64,000 bases of DNA, taken from NCBI RefSeq assembly GCF_020447265.1, contig NZ_JAJADR010000002.1, positions 682,001 through 746,000 of the forward strand, read 5' to 3'. The notes under the pieces are model-generated. The model saw nothing but the letters and a program-made list of their open reading frames with translations, searched no databases and was not told the origin of the DNA. Below are positions 7,043 through 15,821 of this stretch, piece after piece (within the stretch, counting starts at the first letter, position 1; every line of letters begins with the position of its first letter). Origin of the DNA: Hymenobacter lucidus (GTDB lineage: Bacteria > Bacteroidota > Bacteroidia > Cytophagales > Hymenobacteraceae). A program made the translations under genes and the position numbers.

Positions 7043-8803
7043 TTACCGCACGTTCAGCTCAAACGGCAGCCGGGCCTGCACGCCGGTCATGGTCGAGAGC
7101 TTCTTGTACTGCTCGTATACGGGGTAGAGCGGGCCCATTTCCTCGCGCACGAAATGCATGCGGGCTTCTTCACTGATGCCGCTGAACACGTTTTCGAGCA
7201 TATTCTTCTGGCGCGGCAGGCGCTGAATTTTATAGTCGCTGGGCTCCAGGTTGGCGCGGCGGGCCGCAATGCGCAGGGCATCATCAAACGAGCCGAGCAC
7301 GTCCACGAGGCCCCGCTCCTTGGCTTCGGCGCCCGACCATACCCGGCCCGAAGCGAAGCGCCGCAGCCGTTCGACGGGCATGTGGCGGCCCTGGGCGGCT
7401 TTGGTGGTGAAGTCGGCGTAGATGCGGTTTACCTCATTCTGAAACTGCTGCTTCTCGTAGGCCGACAGTGGCCGGGTGATGGTCGGAAAGTCCGAGAACT
7501 TGCCCGTCGTAACCCGGTCGGTGGTGATGCCGAGCTTGTCGCGCAGCAGGGGCTCGATGTTGGGCAACACCCCAAACACGCCAATGCTGCCGGTAATAGT
7601 GCTAGGCTGGGCCACAATGGTGTCGCAGGCCATGGCAATCATGTAGCCGCCCGAGGCCGCCACGTCCGACATAGAGCAGATAATGGGCTTCACCTGTTTG
7701 GTGAGGGCCACTTCGCGATAAATGATGTCAGAAGCCAAAGATGAGCCGCCGGGCGAATTCACGCGCAGCACCACAGCCTTCACCTTGTCGTCGAGGCGGG
7801 CCTGGCGGATGGCCTCAGCGAAGCGGGTGCTGCCGATGCTGCCGTTGCCGCCCTTACCCGTCACGATGTCGCCCTCGGCGTAGATGACGGCAATGCGGTT
7901 GTCGCTGCTGCTCTCGTCGTCATCATCGGCCGATTTGGTGTAGTCCGACAAGCCCACGAGGCTGAGCTTTTTGTCTTTGGCCACGCCCACTTTGCCCTTC
8001 ATGTAGTCGAGGGCCTGGTCGTAGTAGCCCAGGTTGGTCACGAGGCCGTAGCGCTTGGCATCCTCGGCGTTGTGTACCAGCGTCGAGTCGTTGATGACCT
8101 TGAGGCGGGCGGGGTCAATCTTGCGCGACTTGGCCACGTGGGCCAGCATGAAGTCGTTGAGCGAGTTGAGGAACGAGGAGGTCTGCAGGCGGGCAGAGTC
8201 CGACATACTGTCGCGGAAAAACGGCTCGACGGCGCTTTTAAACGAGCCCACGCGGAAGATCTGGGCATCGATACCGGCCTTCTCGAACAGGTTCTTGTAG
8301 TACATCGTCTCGGAGCTGGCCCCGTTGAATTCGAGCGTGCCCTGCGGATTGAGGTAGATTTTGTTGGCTACCGAAGCCAGGTAGTAGCTACCCTCCGACT
8401 GCGCGTCGGCGTAGGACACGATAAACTTGCCCGACTTCTTGAAGTCGAGCAGGGCCTCGCGGATTTCCTCCAGTGAGGCGCGGCCGGCCTGTACCAGCTC
8501 CACGTTCAGGAAAATGCCCTTGATGTCGCCGTCGTTCTTGGCCCGCTTGATGCTGGCCTTGATGTTGTCGAGCCCGATGTTATCGGCCTGGCTGCTAAAC
8601 AAAGCCCCCAGCGACTCGCGGCTTTCGCGCTCGTCAATCGGCTTGTCGAGCTTAAGCTCCAGCACCGAATCCTTGGCCACGGTCACGCTGTCGTCGTCGC
8701 TGACGGCGGCTACCAGCATACCCAGCCCGATGATGAAGGTGACGAACCCAAACAGGACGAGCCCGGTGAGGGTGGCCAGTACGTATTTCAAAAACTGTCT
8801 CAT
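7043..8803 (-). CDS. sppA: Signal peptide peptidase SppA, 67K type
   Basis: A 586-residue membrane protease from ATG 8803; the open frame extends 22 residues upstream but the TACATTTG promoter box at 8839-8846 lies in that extension. One N-terminal membrane segment (YVLATLTGLVLFGFVTFIIG) precedes a duplicated SppA fold. The first half carries the catalytic lysine region VGSFKSAVEPFFRDSMS. The second half carries VLRVNSPGGSSLASD and the nucleophile region SDVAASGGYMIAMACD. Length matches the long (E. coli-like) class. It should degrade cleaved signal peptides in the membrane. It lies downstream of rarA on the same strand and ends at the perfect palindrome, its likely terminator. Confidence 0.94.
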   Translation of the reverse strand: MRQFLKYVLATLTGLVLFGFVTFIIGLGMLVAAVSDDDSVTVAKDSVLELKLDKPIDERESRESLGALFSSQADNIGLDNIKASIKRAKNDGDIKGIFLNVELVQAGRASLEEIREALLDFKKSGKFIVSYADAQSEGSYYLASVANKIYLNPQGTLEFNGASSETMYYKNLFEKAGIDAQIFRVGSFKSAVEPFFRDSMSDSARLQTSSFLNSLNDFMLAHVAKSRKIDPARLKVINDSTLVHNAEDAKRYGLVTNLGYYDQALDYMKGKVGVAKDKKLSLVGLSDYTKSADDDDESSSDNRIAVIYAEGDIVTGKGGNGSIGSTRFAEAIRQARLDDKVKAVVLRVNSPGGSSLASDIIYREVALTKQVKPIICSMSDVAASGGYMIAMACDTIVAQPSTITGSIGVFGVLPNIEPLLRDKLGITTDRVTTGKFSDFPTITRPLSAYEKQQFQNEVNRIYADFTTKAAQGRHMPVERLRRFASGRVWSGAEAKERGLVDVLGSFDDALRIAARRANLEPSDYKIQRLPRQKNMLENVFSGISEEARMHFVREEMGPLYPVYEQYKKLSTMTGVQARLPFELNVR

Positions 8804-8838
8804 GGGAAAAGGAAAGGAATAGCGCGTTGGATAGTCAA

Positions 8839-8846
8839 CAAATGTA
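8839..8846 (-). promoter_or_regulatory. -7 promoter box for sppA
   Basis: Reads TACATTTG on the reverse strand, a full TAnnTTTG match, 35 bases before the sppA ATG. It supports start 8803. Confidence 0.55.
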
Positions 8847-8949
8847 GAAGGCTTTCGGCACTCCTGCATAGAGGCGAAAAACCGGGCCGGGGTTGCCTGT
8901 AGCAGTACTGACGAAAGCGGCCCGCCAATATTTTAGGCTGGTGAGTAAC

Positions 8950-9013
8950 GAAACGTCATATCGAGGCATGGGGCGCATCAAGCCGGGGCCGCAGCATCTC
9001 GCATGCTGACGTT
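8950..9013. repeat. Short GTCA-ended inverted repeat between rarA and sppA
   Basis: Ends AACGTCA (8952) and TGACGTT (9006) are inverted, and the interior (ATCGAGG, GCATCTCGCATGCTGACG) resembles the larger dispersed elements elsewhere in the window. It lies 3' of rarA. It looks like a degenerate member. Confidence 0.5.
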
Positions 9014-9034
9014 CAGAAGGTGTTCAACTTTGTC

Positions 9035-10372
9035 CTAATACCCGTACTTCTGGCCCCACCACTGCTTTAGGCGCTCCTGAATCTTAGTTTCTTGGGCATT
9101 GTGGCCGGGCTCGTAGAAGCGCTGGCCGCTCAGGGCGGCGGGCATGAACTCCTGGGCGGCGAAGTTGCCGGCGTAGTCGTGCGAATACTGGTACTCGTCG
9201 CCGTAGCCCAGCTCTTTCATGAGCTTGGTGGGCGCGTTGCGCAGCGGAATGGGCACGGGCTGCACGCCCTGCTGGCGCACCAGGGCCCGGGCCGCCCGGA
9301 TGGCCTTGTAGCTGGCGTTGCTCTTGGGCGAAGTAGCCAGGTACACCACCGTCTGGCCCAGAATAATGTCGCCTTCGGGCATGCCGATAACCGTGACGGC
9401 CTGGAAGCAGCTCTGGGCCAGCATCAGGGCGTTGGGGTTGGCCATGCCCACGTCTTCGGAAGCCAGAATGAGCAGGCGGCGGGCAATGAACTTGGGGTCT
9501 TCGCCGCCTTCGAGCATTACGGCCAGATAGTAGAGCGCCGCGTTGGGGTCGGAGCCGCGTATACTCTTAATAAAGGCCGAAATGACGTCGTAGTGCATTT
9601 CGCCGCCTTTGTCGTAGCGGGCCAGGTTTTGCTGAGCCAGCTGCTGCACCACGGCATCGGTGATGACGATTTCGCCGGTTTTAGCATCCGGCAGGCTCGA
9701 TTCCACCACGATTTCGAGCAGGTTGAGCAGCTTGCGCGCATCACCACCCGAAATCATGAGCAGCGCCCCATACTCGGCCACGCGCACTTTTTTCTGCTGT
9801 AACTTCTCGTCTTCCGCCAGGGCCTTGTCTACCAGCTCGGTCAGCACTTCCTTGCTCAGGGGCTCCAGCACGTACACCTGAGCCCGGCTGAGCACGGCCG
9901 GAATCACCTCGAACGACGGATTCTCGGTGGTAGCCCCAATGAGCGTGACGATGCCCTGCTCCACGGCGCCCAGCAGCGCATCCTGCTGCGACTTGCTGAA
10001 GCGGTGAATTTCGTCGATAAACAGCACCGTGCCGCGCTGCTTACGGGCCCGCTCTATCACGTCGCGCACGTCTTTTACGCCGGCATTCACGGCGCTGAGG
10101 GCCGCAAAGGGCTGACCCAGAGCCTCGGCCAGCAGGTGGGCCAGGGTGGTTTTGCCCACGCCCGGCGGCCCCCACAGGATCAGGGACGGTAGGCGCTTGG
10201 CATTCAGGTAGCGCCGCAGCACGCCGTCGGGGCCCACCAGGTGCTGCTGGCCGGCGTATTCGTCGAGGGTGCGGGGGCGGCGGCGCTCGGCCAGGGGCGC
10301 GTTGGCCGCCGCGGCGGGCCGGGTAGGCGTGGCCGAAGGTTCGGAGTCGAAAAGGGAGCCGGTAGTAGCCAT
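9035..10372 (-). CDS. rarA: Replication-associated recombination protein RarA (AAA+ ATPase)
   Basis: A 445-residue clamp-loader-like AAA+ ATPase from ATG 10372 (MATTGSLFDSE); the reading upstream of it has no family character. Walker A is GPPGVGKTTLAHLLAEAL, Walker B is LFIDEIHRFSKSQQDALL, and a TTENPSFEV sensor-1 and an AVLSRAQVYVLEPL arginine-finger region follow. The C-terminal half holds the MgsA tetramerisation region (GSDPNAALYYLAVMLEGGEDP). It should act at stalled replication forks, interacting with SSB. It is upstream of sppA and divergent from the EamA gene. Confidence 0.94.
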   Translation of the reverse strand: MATTGSLFDSEPSATPTRPAAAANAPLAERRRPRTLDEYAGQQHLVGPDGVLRRYLNAKRLPSLILWGPPGVGKTTLAHLLAEALGQPFAALSAVNAGVKDVRDVIERARKQRGTVLFIDEIHRFSKSQQDALLGAVEQGIVTLIGATTENPSFEVIPAVLSRAQVYVLEPLSKEVLTELVDKALAEDEKLQQKKVRVAEYGALLMISGGDARKLLNLLEIVVESSLPDAKTGEIVITDAVVQQLAQQNLARYDKGGEMHYDVISAFIKSIRGSDPNAALYYLAVMLEGGEDPKFIARRLLILASEDVGMANPNALMLAQSCFQAVTVIGMPEGDIILGQTVVYLATSPKSNASYKAIRAARALVRQQGVQPVPIPLRNAPTKLMKELGYGDEYQYSHDYAGNFAAQEFMPAALSGQRFYEPGHNAQETKIQERLKQWWGQKYGY

Positions 10373-10523
10373 AGGAAAGGAAACAGCCGGGCCCGCGGCA
10401 AAAGCTACGGGCCGGGCAAAGAAGTACGGGATAAAAAGGACGCGTAGGCACCGGAAAACGTTCGGCTGGCCTGTTGATACGCGAATACCACTCAAAGGTC
10501 CGCAAAGCTAAAGTTTGCGCTAC

Positions 10524-10531
10524 TACCTTCG
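10524..10531 (+). promoter_or_regulatory. -7-like box abutting EamA start
   Basis: TACCTTCG (one mismatch to TAnnTTTG) ends 6 bases before ATG 10538. At that distance the transcript would begin at or next to the start codon. Confidence 0.45.
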
Positions 10532-10537
10532 CCGCTC

Positions 10538-11479
10538 ATGAAGAATTCTCTCCGCGTCCACGCCGCTTTGTTTATCGTGGCCGTCATCTATGCCGCCAAC
10601 TACAGCCTTTCCAAAGACGTGATGCCGCACTACATGGGCCCTTTCGGCATCGTGACGCTGCGGATTCTGGGCGCGGCGCTGTTCTTTGCCCTCGTCAGCC
10701 GGCTCGTAGCCCCTAAAGACCGTATCCGGGGCCGCGCCGACAATATCCGGGCAATTCTGTGCGGCATTATCGGCATTGGCGGCAACCAGCTGCTGTTCTT
10801 TTCGGGCCTGAATTTCACTTCGCCCATCAATGCCTCCCTGCTGCAAACCATTGCCCCGATTGTGGTGGTCGTGGCCTCGGCCGTGCTGCTGGGCGAGAAA
10901 ATAACCCTGCTGCGGGTGCTGGGCATCGTGCTGGGCGGCATCGGGGCGGCCACCGTTATTCTGAGCCGCACGGCGGGCAATATCGTGTACCCCAATGCCA
11001 CGCTGGGCAACATCTTTATTCTGCTCAATGCCACGGCTTTCGGGGTGTATTTGGTGCTCGTGACGCCCCTGATGCGCAAATACCACCCCTTCACGGTACT
11101 GGCCCGCATTTTCCTGGTGGGGGCCTTCGTGGCCGTGCCCTTCGGCTGGCGTGGCGTGCTGGCCGCCGACTACAGTAGCTTCCCGCTCTACATCTGGGCC
11201 GAAATCGTGTACATGATTGTCTGCCTCACGATTCTGGCTTATCTGCTCAACAACTGGGCGCTGAAATACGCCTCGCCGGCTTTGCTGGGCGTGTATATTT
11301 ACCTGCAACCCATTCTAGCGGTGCTCATTGCCGTGAGTCTGGGCAAAGACCATTTCACCGGGGCGCGGGCCCTGCAGGCCGCGCTGATATTCGGCGGCGT
11401 GTTTCTGGTGAGCCGCAAGCCCAAAGCAGCCCCGGCCCCCGCGGATGACGCTATTCCACTAGAGCCGGTGCAGGATTGA
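10538..11479 (+). CDS. EamA/DMT family transporter
   Basis: A 313-residue inner-membrane protein with two EamA repeats of five predicted helices each (about residues 8-140 and 155-292). First repeat: ALFIVAVIYAANYSLSKDVM and NQLLFFSGLNFTSPINASLLQTIAPIVVVV. Second repeat: a FGVYLVLVTPLM helix and ASPALLGVYIYLQPILAVLIAV. This is the drug/metabolite exporter topology; the substrate cannot be told. The C-terminus is a short charged tail (KPKAAPAPADDA). It is divergent from rarA and followed about 50 bases later by a GNAT gene that may be co-transcribed. Confidence 0.9.
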   Translation: MKNSLRVHAALFIVAVIYAANYSLSKDVMPHYMGPFGIVTLRILGAALFFALVSRLVAPKDRIRGRADNIRAILCGIIGIGGNQLLFFSGLNFTSPINASLLQTIAPIVVVVASAVLLGEKITLLRVLGIVLGGIGAATVILSRTAGNIVYPNATLGNIFILLNATAFGVYLVLVTPLMRKYHPFTVLARIFLVGAFVAVPFGWRGVLAADYSSFPLYIWAEIVYMIVCLTILAYLLNNWALKYASPALLGVYIYLQPILAVLIAVSLGKDHFTGARALQAALIFGGVFLVSRKPKAAPAPADDAIPLEPVQD

Positions 11480-11528
11480 CGTTCTCATTTAATCCGTAAT
11501 ATCGCACTAGTATTATATAGACGGCCTC

Positions 11529-12089
11529 ATGACTACGCCTAGCTCTACTCCTTACCACCCGGTGCCGGTGCTGGAAACGGCCCGCCTGCTGCTGCGCGGC
11601 TATAAGCCCGACGACCTGCCAGCTTTCCTGGCTATGTTTCAGCAGCCAGAGTTTTACCGCTACCTCACCGGCAAGCCGGTAGTAGAAGAGGAAGCTTGGA
11701 CCACGATTCTGCGCAGCGCGGGCCATTGGGTGCTGCAGGGCTTCGGCTTCTGGGCGGTGGAGGAAAAAGCCACCGGCCGCTTTATCGGCTCCGTCGGCTT
11801 CGTGGATCGGAAGCGCGACATCGTACCGGCCATCAATGGGGCCCCGGAAATCGGCTGGGTACTCGACCCCGCCATTCACGGCCGGGGCTACGCCTCCGAA
11901 GCCGTGGAAACGGTGCTGGCCTGGGGCGACGCGCATTTCCGGGGCGCCCGCACCGTCTGCATTATGGACCCCGACAACGAGGCTTCCCGTCGCGTGGCCG
12001 AGAAGTTTGGCTACCGCGAATACGCCCGCACCACGTACCACGACAAGCCCACGGTGATGCTGGAGCGTGCGGCGCAGCCGCTGCTGTAA
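11529..12089 (+). CDS. GNAT family N-acetyltransferase (RimJ/RimL-like)
   Basis: A 186-residue single-domain acetyltransferase: LETARLLLRGYKPDDL at the start is the RimJ/RimL entry motif, EIGWVLDPAIHGRGYASEAVETVLAW contains the acetyl-CoA loop (H-G-R-G-Y-A), and ACIMDPDNEASRRVAEK-like sequence (VCIMDPDNEASRRVAEK) is the motif B helix. Such proteins acetylate small molecules or protein N-termini; the acceptor is not predictable here. It sits between EamA and the TonB-domain gene on the same strand. Confidence 0.9.
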   Translation: MTTPSSTPYHPVPVLETARLLLRGYKPDDLPAFLAMFQQPEFYRYLTGKPVVEEEAWTTILRSAGHWVLQGFGFWAVEEKATGRFIGSVGFVDRKRDIVPAINGAPEIGWVLDPAIHGRGYASEAVETVLAWGDAHFRGARTVCIMDPDNEASRRVAEKFGYREYARTTYHDKPTVMLERAAQPLL

Positions 12090-12173
12090 CGCACAGCTTC
12101 GGAGCAAGTGCCCGCGCTATTTGCGTAAATTTGGAGCTAGATTTTATCTATAGCTCCTCCGAATTCTCGCTTT

Positions 12174-13136
12174 ATGCTCTTGTTACGCGGCAGCCTGCTT
12201 CTGCTGATTTCCCTGACCGCCACTGTTGCTTTTGGGCAAGCCAAACCGGCCGCCAGTCCGGCCCGGCCCGATACCACTTTGGCAAAAAAATATACCTACA
12301 CCGAAACAATGCCGGTGTTTCCGGGTGGGCAGCAGCGCATGATGGAGTTGCTCACCGACAGTCTGCGCTACCCGCCCCTGGCCCTGCGCGACCAAGCCCA
12401 GGGCAAAGTATTCCTGTCGTTTACCATCGACCCTACCGGCATCATGACCAATATCGTGGTCAAGCAAGGAGTACGGCCTGATCTGGACGCGGAGGCTTTG
12501 CGGCTGCTGCGCCGCCTGGTGCCCATCCGGTGGCAGCCAGGCACCCAAAATGGCCGGCCCGTATCGGTGGTGTATACCGTGCCGCTTACTTTCAGCATCA
12601 GCAATAAGCTGCAACCACTCGCGCCCGACTCGCTCGACGCGGCGCCCGGTCCGGCCATTGTGCTGCCCACGCGCAGCTGGTCGGCGGGCAGCAAGGCGCT
12701 GCCGGCTGATAAGGGCGTGATTTACGGCAGCTTTGTACAGCGGCTGGGCTTCAGCAGCGGCGGCCTGGGCCAGTACGTGCGCCTGCACAACCTGACGACC
12801 CATAAAGTAGTGCGCATTCTGGTGAAGCCCGTGATGCGCAGCCGGCCGGAAAACGAGTTTTGCGTAGCCCTGCCACCGGGCCGCTATGCCTTGTATCAGT
12901 ACGAGTACAACTACGGCTTCGAGCAGGTGCGCAAGCTCCGCAACAGCCCCCCACTGGCCGACACCCGCTACATTTTCGTAGTGCAGCCGGGGCAGCTGCA
13001 CTACGTCGGCACCTGGGATTTGAGTCAGCCGATGCAGCCCCGTTTCAGCAGCCACAAACCTGAGCTGGACCAGCGCATCGGCGCGGAATACCCGGCCCTG
13101 CCGCTGGCCGAAGCTGTGGAAGCACTGCCCAAATAA
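12174..13136 (+). CDS. Secreted TonB C-terminal-domain protein with extra beta-rich domain
   Basis: A 320-residue protein. A cleavable signal peptide (LLLLISLTATVAFGQ, about 1-21) is followed at once by a TonB C-terminal fold (about residues 45-142: MPVFPGGQQRMMELL, LRYPPLALRDQAQGKVFLSF, VVKQGVRPDLDAEALRLL). There is no membrane anchor and no proline-rich spacer as in true TonB. The second half (about 165-320) is an unfamiliar beta-rich domain with YVRLHNLTTHKVVRILVKP and LPPGRYALYQYEYN. Probably a periplasmic or surface protein that borrows the TonB fold rather than an energy transducer. Possibly in one unit with the two genes upstream. Confidence 0.8.
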   Translation: MLLLRGSLLLLISLTATVAFGQAKPAASPARPDTTLAKKYTYTETMPVFPGGQQRMMELLTDSLRYPPLALRDQAQGKVFLSFTIDPTGIMTNIVVKQGVRPDLDAEALRLLRRLVPIRWQPGTQNGRPVSVVYTVPLTFSISNKLQPLAPDSLDAAPGPAIVLPTRSWSAGSKALPADKGVIYGSFVQRLGFSSGGLGQYVRLHNLTTHKVVRILVKPVMRSRPENEFCVALPPGRYALYQYEYNYGFEQVRKLRNSPPLADTRYIFVVQPGQLHYVGTWDLSQPMQPRFSSHKPELDQRIGAEYPALPLAEAVEALPK

Positions 13137-13208
13137 GTGCCGCATTTTCGCGCTACCAAAGCTTGTTACATCCTTATGCTCAGCAGCAAGAATCCTTCAC
13201 ATAGGTAA

Positions 13209-13760
13209 ATGTCTACAAATCTGATGACCGAATTTCTCCAAAAATTAAAGCTGGTAGATTATTTCACCGCTGAGCTGGAAATTGAGCAAGCTGAATTTGC
13301 CGGCAAGCTGCAGAAATCGGTCGACAAGGCTGACATCGGCATGTTCTCGGGTATTGCCGACATTTTTTCCGCGAGTAAAAACCAGTTCAAAGGTTCGGTC
13401 GATGGAGCCGGCTTCAGGCTCAAGCGCAAAAGAAAGCTCTTCGACACAACCAGGAGTCTGGCTCTGGCCGAAGGCACTTTTTCGCAGCAGGATCAGCTAC
13501 TGGTTATTGCCACGAAAGTCAATGGCTTCTCCGGCATGATGATTCCGTATTTTATCTTTTTGCTGATCTTCTACTGCTTATTTGTTGGCGGCTTCTTTCT
13601 GATGGCCAGCAGCACGGGCCGGCAGGTAGCGCTTATGCTGCCATTCGTAGCGCTGCACGCGGCCATCATGTTTGGCATTCCCTATTTTATGATGCGCAGA
13701 AGCGTGAAACAGATGAAAGCCAACCTGGTGCGCGAGTTCGATGATGCCAGCAGAAAGTAG
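13209..13760 (+). CDS. Two-helix membrane protein, unknown
   Basis: A 183-residue protein. The soluble N-terminal part (about 1-110) has a charged helical start (LKLVDYFTAELEIEQAEFAG) and a basic RLKRKRKLFD patch. Two membrane segments follow (about 112-134 MIPYFIFLLIFYCLFVGGFF and 142-160 ALMLPFVALHAAIMFGIPYF), then a basic cytoplasmic tail. I do not recognise the family. Base composition is visibly less GC-rich than in the flanking genes. A 48-codon ORF begins 6 bases after its stop. Confidence 0.65.
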   Translation: MSTNLMTEFLQKLKLVDYFTAELEIEQAEFAGKLQKSVDKADIGMFSGIADIFSASKNQFKGSVDGAGFRLKRKRKLFDTTRSLALAEGTFSQQDQLLVIATKVNGFSGMMIPYFIFLLIFYCLFVGGFFLMASSTGRQVALMLPFVALHAAIMFGIPYFMMRRSVKQMKANLVREFDDASRK

Positions 13761-13766
13761 CGGCCT

Positions 13767-13913
13767 ATGACCGTACAATCAATCACCGAAGAGTGGCGGG
13801 TGAAAGTATTTGGGGACAACCTCGGCATAGATGACTACGACACCGAAGCCCTCTTGCCACAGGAAGCCCAAGCCATTATTAGGCAACAGCCGTTTCACCA
13901 GTTGGTGAACTGA
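13767..13913 (+). CDS. Small ORF, 48 residues, unknown
   Basis: ATG 13767 to TGA 13913. It begins MTVQSITEEWRVKVFGDN and is acidic and soluble (DDYDTEALLPQEAQAI). It lies 6 bases after the membrane-protein gene and just before a bidirectional terminator, so it would be the last gene of that transcript. The composition is plausible for coding and there is no membrane segment. It may be a real small protein or the remnant of a longer one. Confidence 0.45.
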   Translation: MTVQSITEEWRVKVFGDNLGIDDYDTEALLPQEAQAIIRQQPFHQLVN

Positions 13914-13925
13914 GGTGACTATACA

Positions 13926-13959
13926 AAGAAAAAGCCTGGCTTACTCAGCCAGGCTTTTT
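13926..13959. terminator. Bidirectional terminator between small ORF and lpdA
   Basis: GCCTGGC (13934-13940) and GCCAGGC (13948-13954) enclose a 7-base loop, with A-rich sequence on the left and five T on the right. It can serve the convergent genes on both strands. Confidence 0.85.
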
Positions 13960-13979
13960 CTTTCAATCAATCCGAAAGA

Positions 13980-15374
13980 TTACAGGTGAATTACTTCGCC
14001 GTAGGCAGCGGCAGCGGCTTCCATGATGGCCTCGCTCATGGTGGGGTGCGGGTGCACCGACTTGATGATTTCGTGGCCGGTGGTTTCGAGCTTGCGGGCT
14101 ACGACTACCTCGGCAATCATTTCGGTTACGTTGGCGCCAATCATGTGGGCACCGAGCCACTCGCCGTACTTCTTGTCGAAGATGACTTTCACGAAGCCAT
14201 CCTTGGCACCGGCGGCCGAAGCCTTGCCCGACGCCGAGAAGGGGAATTTGCCGACCAGAATATCCAGGCCTTTGTCGCGGGCTTCTTTCTCAGTGAGGCC
14301 GACGCTGGCAATTTCGGGCTGGGCGTAGGTGCAGCCGGGAATGTTCTGGTAGTTGAGCGGCTCGGGGTGGTGGCCGGTAATCTGCTCAACGCAGATGATG
14401 CCTTCGGCCGAGGCTACGTGGGCCAGCGCGGGGCCGGGCACGATGTCGCCGATGGCGTAGATGCCGGGCACGGACGTCTGGTAGTAGTCGTCCACGATGA
14501 CGCGGCCCTTCTCCACCTTGATACCCAACTCTTCCAGGCCCAGGTTTTCGAGGTTCGTGACTACGCCAGCGGCGCTAAGCACGATGTCGCAGGCAATCTG
14601 CTGCTCACCCTTGGCCGTTTTCACGGTTACGTTGCAGCCGGCGCCGGCGGTGTCCACTTTGGTTACCTCAGCGGCCGTCATTACCTCGATGCCGATTTTC
14701 TTGAAGGACTTCTCCATCTGCCGGCTCACTTCCTCGTCTTCCACGGGCACGATGCGGGGCAGGTATTCCACCACCGTTACCTCCGTGCCCATGGTACGGT
14801 AGAAGTAGGCAAACTCGACGCCGATAGCGCCCGAGCCCACGACTACCATCTTCTTGGGCAGCGCGGGCAGCGTCATGGCCTGGCGGTAGCCGATGATTTT
14901 CTTGCCGTCAATTGGCAACGCGGGCAGCTCGCGCGAGCGGGCCCCGGTAGCCAGAATGATGTGCTTGGCTTCCACGGTTTCTTTCGAGCCGTCTTCTTTG
15001 GTCACCTCCACCTTGCCGGGAGCCAGCAGCTTGCCCACACCCGATACGGTTTCGATTTTATTCTTTTTGAACAGGAAGTTGATGCCCTTGCTCATGCCGT
15101 CGGCCACGCCGCGGCTGCGCTTGATAACAGCTTCGAAGTCGAAGCCAGTCTCCCCCACTTTCAGACCGTAGTCCTGGGCGTGCTGGAGGTACTCATACAC
15201 CTGGGCCGTTTTGAGCAGGGCTTTGGTGGGAATGCAGCCCCAGTTGAGGCAGATTCCGCCGAGCGACTCGCGCTCTACCACGCCTACTTTCAAGCCGAGC
15301 TGGGAAGCCCGGATAGCAGCTACGTAGCCTCCGGGGCCGCTGCCGATAACGACCAGGTCGTATTGCAATGCCAT
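13980..15374 (-). CDS. lpdA: Dihydrolipoyl dehydrogenase
   Basis: A 464-residue E3 flavoprotein from ATG 15374 (MALQYDLVVIGSGPGGYVAA); a longer open frame upstream is not family-like. FAD-binding GSGPGG is at residues 11-16 and the redox disulfide GGICLNWGCIPTK is at Cys42/Cys47. The NAD-binding VVVGSGAIGVEFAYF and the dimer-interface HPHPTMSEAIMEA with the catalytic His are present. It reoxidises dihydrolipoamide of the pyruvate, 2-oxoglutarate or glycine-cleavage complexes. No E1/E2 genes are adjacent, so it is a stand-alone, probably shared, E3. A TATCTTTA box lies upstream at 15492-15499. Confidence 0.96.
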   Translation of the reverse strand: MALQYDLVVIGSGPGGYVAAIRASQLGLKVGVVERESLGGICLNWGCIPTKALLKTAQVYEYLQHAQDYGLKVGETGFDFEAVIKRSRGVADGMSKGINFLFKKNKIETVSGVGKLLAPGKVEVTKEDGSKETVEAKHIILATGARSRELPALPIDGKKIIGYRQAMTLPALPKKMVVVGSGAIGVEFAYFYRTMGTEVTVVEYLPRIVPVEDEEVSRQMEKSFKKIGIEVMTAAEVTKVDTAGAGCNVTVKTAKGEQQIACDIVLSAAGVVTNLENLGLEELGIKVEKGRVIVDDYYQTSVPGIYAIGDIVPGPALAHVASAEGIICVEQITGHHPEPLNYQNIPGCTYAQPEIASVGLTEKEARDKGLDILVGKFPFSASGKASAAGAKDGFVKVIFDKKYGEWLGAHMIGANVTEMIAEVVVARKLETTGHEIIKSVHPHPTMSEAIMEAAAAAYGEVIHL

Positions 15375-15821
15375 ATTGGTTTGGGTTTTAGAAAGAGCTG
15401 GCACTAACCTGCAAGTCAGGTTAAAATCACCTCTTCTTGTTGCAACTAAAAAGAATCTGCCACTGAGCCTGCGTGGCCCACTATGGTGGGGTAAAGATAA
15501 GGAGCGAATCCGTCTTGCCGCACTATGCGCCGCTTTCTGCCGGGCCCGGTTTTCTAACCTCTGCCCGCTGTCCTTGCTCATTCATTCTGCCCAGAGGAAA
15601 CCTCTTTCTGCCAGGCTTGTTTTTCGGGCTCTTTCCTACTCAGCTGCTTGTGTGCCCACGGCCACACCCGGCCCCCGCCGGCCAGGCGCTTTTTTTGCGC
15701 AAAATGGTAACCTCTGCGCCTGCTTCACGTCTACACGCTGAGCACGCCCTACGCCACTTATGCCGGGCTGCCGGCCAGGTTCGTGCGGTGGGTTTTGTTC
15801 TGACAGTCTGCTTTTTATAAA
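15375..15821. other. Intergenic region between divergent lpdA and TPR gene
   Basis: 447 bases. I see the reverse-strand -7-like box of lpdA and a small hairpin (AACCTG/CAGGTT at about 15408-15424). I found no RNA gene, repeat-family member or convincing ORF in the remainder; the open frames here lack protein-like composition. Confidence 0.5.
15492..15499 (-). promoter_or_regulatory. -7-like box for lpdA
   Basis: Reads TATCTTTA on the reverse strand, one mismatch from TAnnTTTG, about 117 bases before the lpdA start. Confidence 0.35.

Noticed and set aside
13986-15407. Plus-strand 473-codon frame across lpdA
   Set aside because: Antisense to dihydrolipoyl dehydrogenase, whose motifs are complete. 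The mirror frame has no recognisable domain.
15376-15741. 121-codon frame in the lpdA-TPR intergenic region
   Set aside because: No domain, no good start context, and rich in Cys/Arg/Ser as expected by chance; the region is better read as regulatory or empty.
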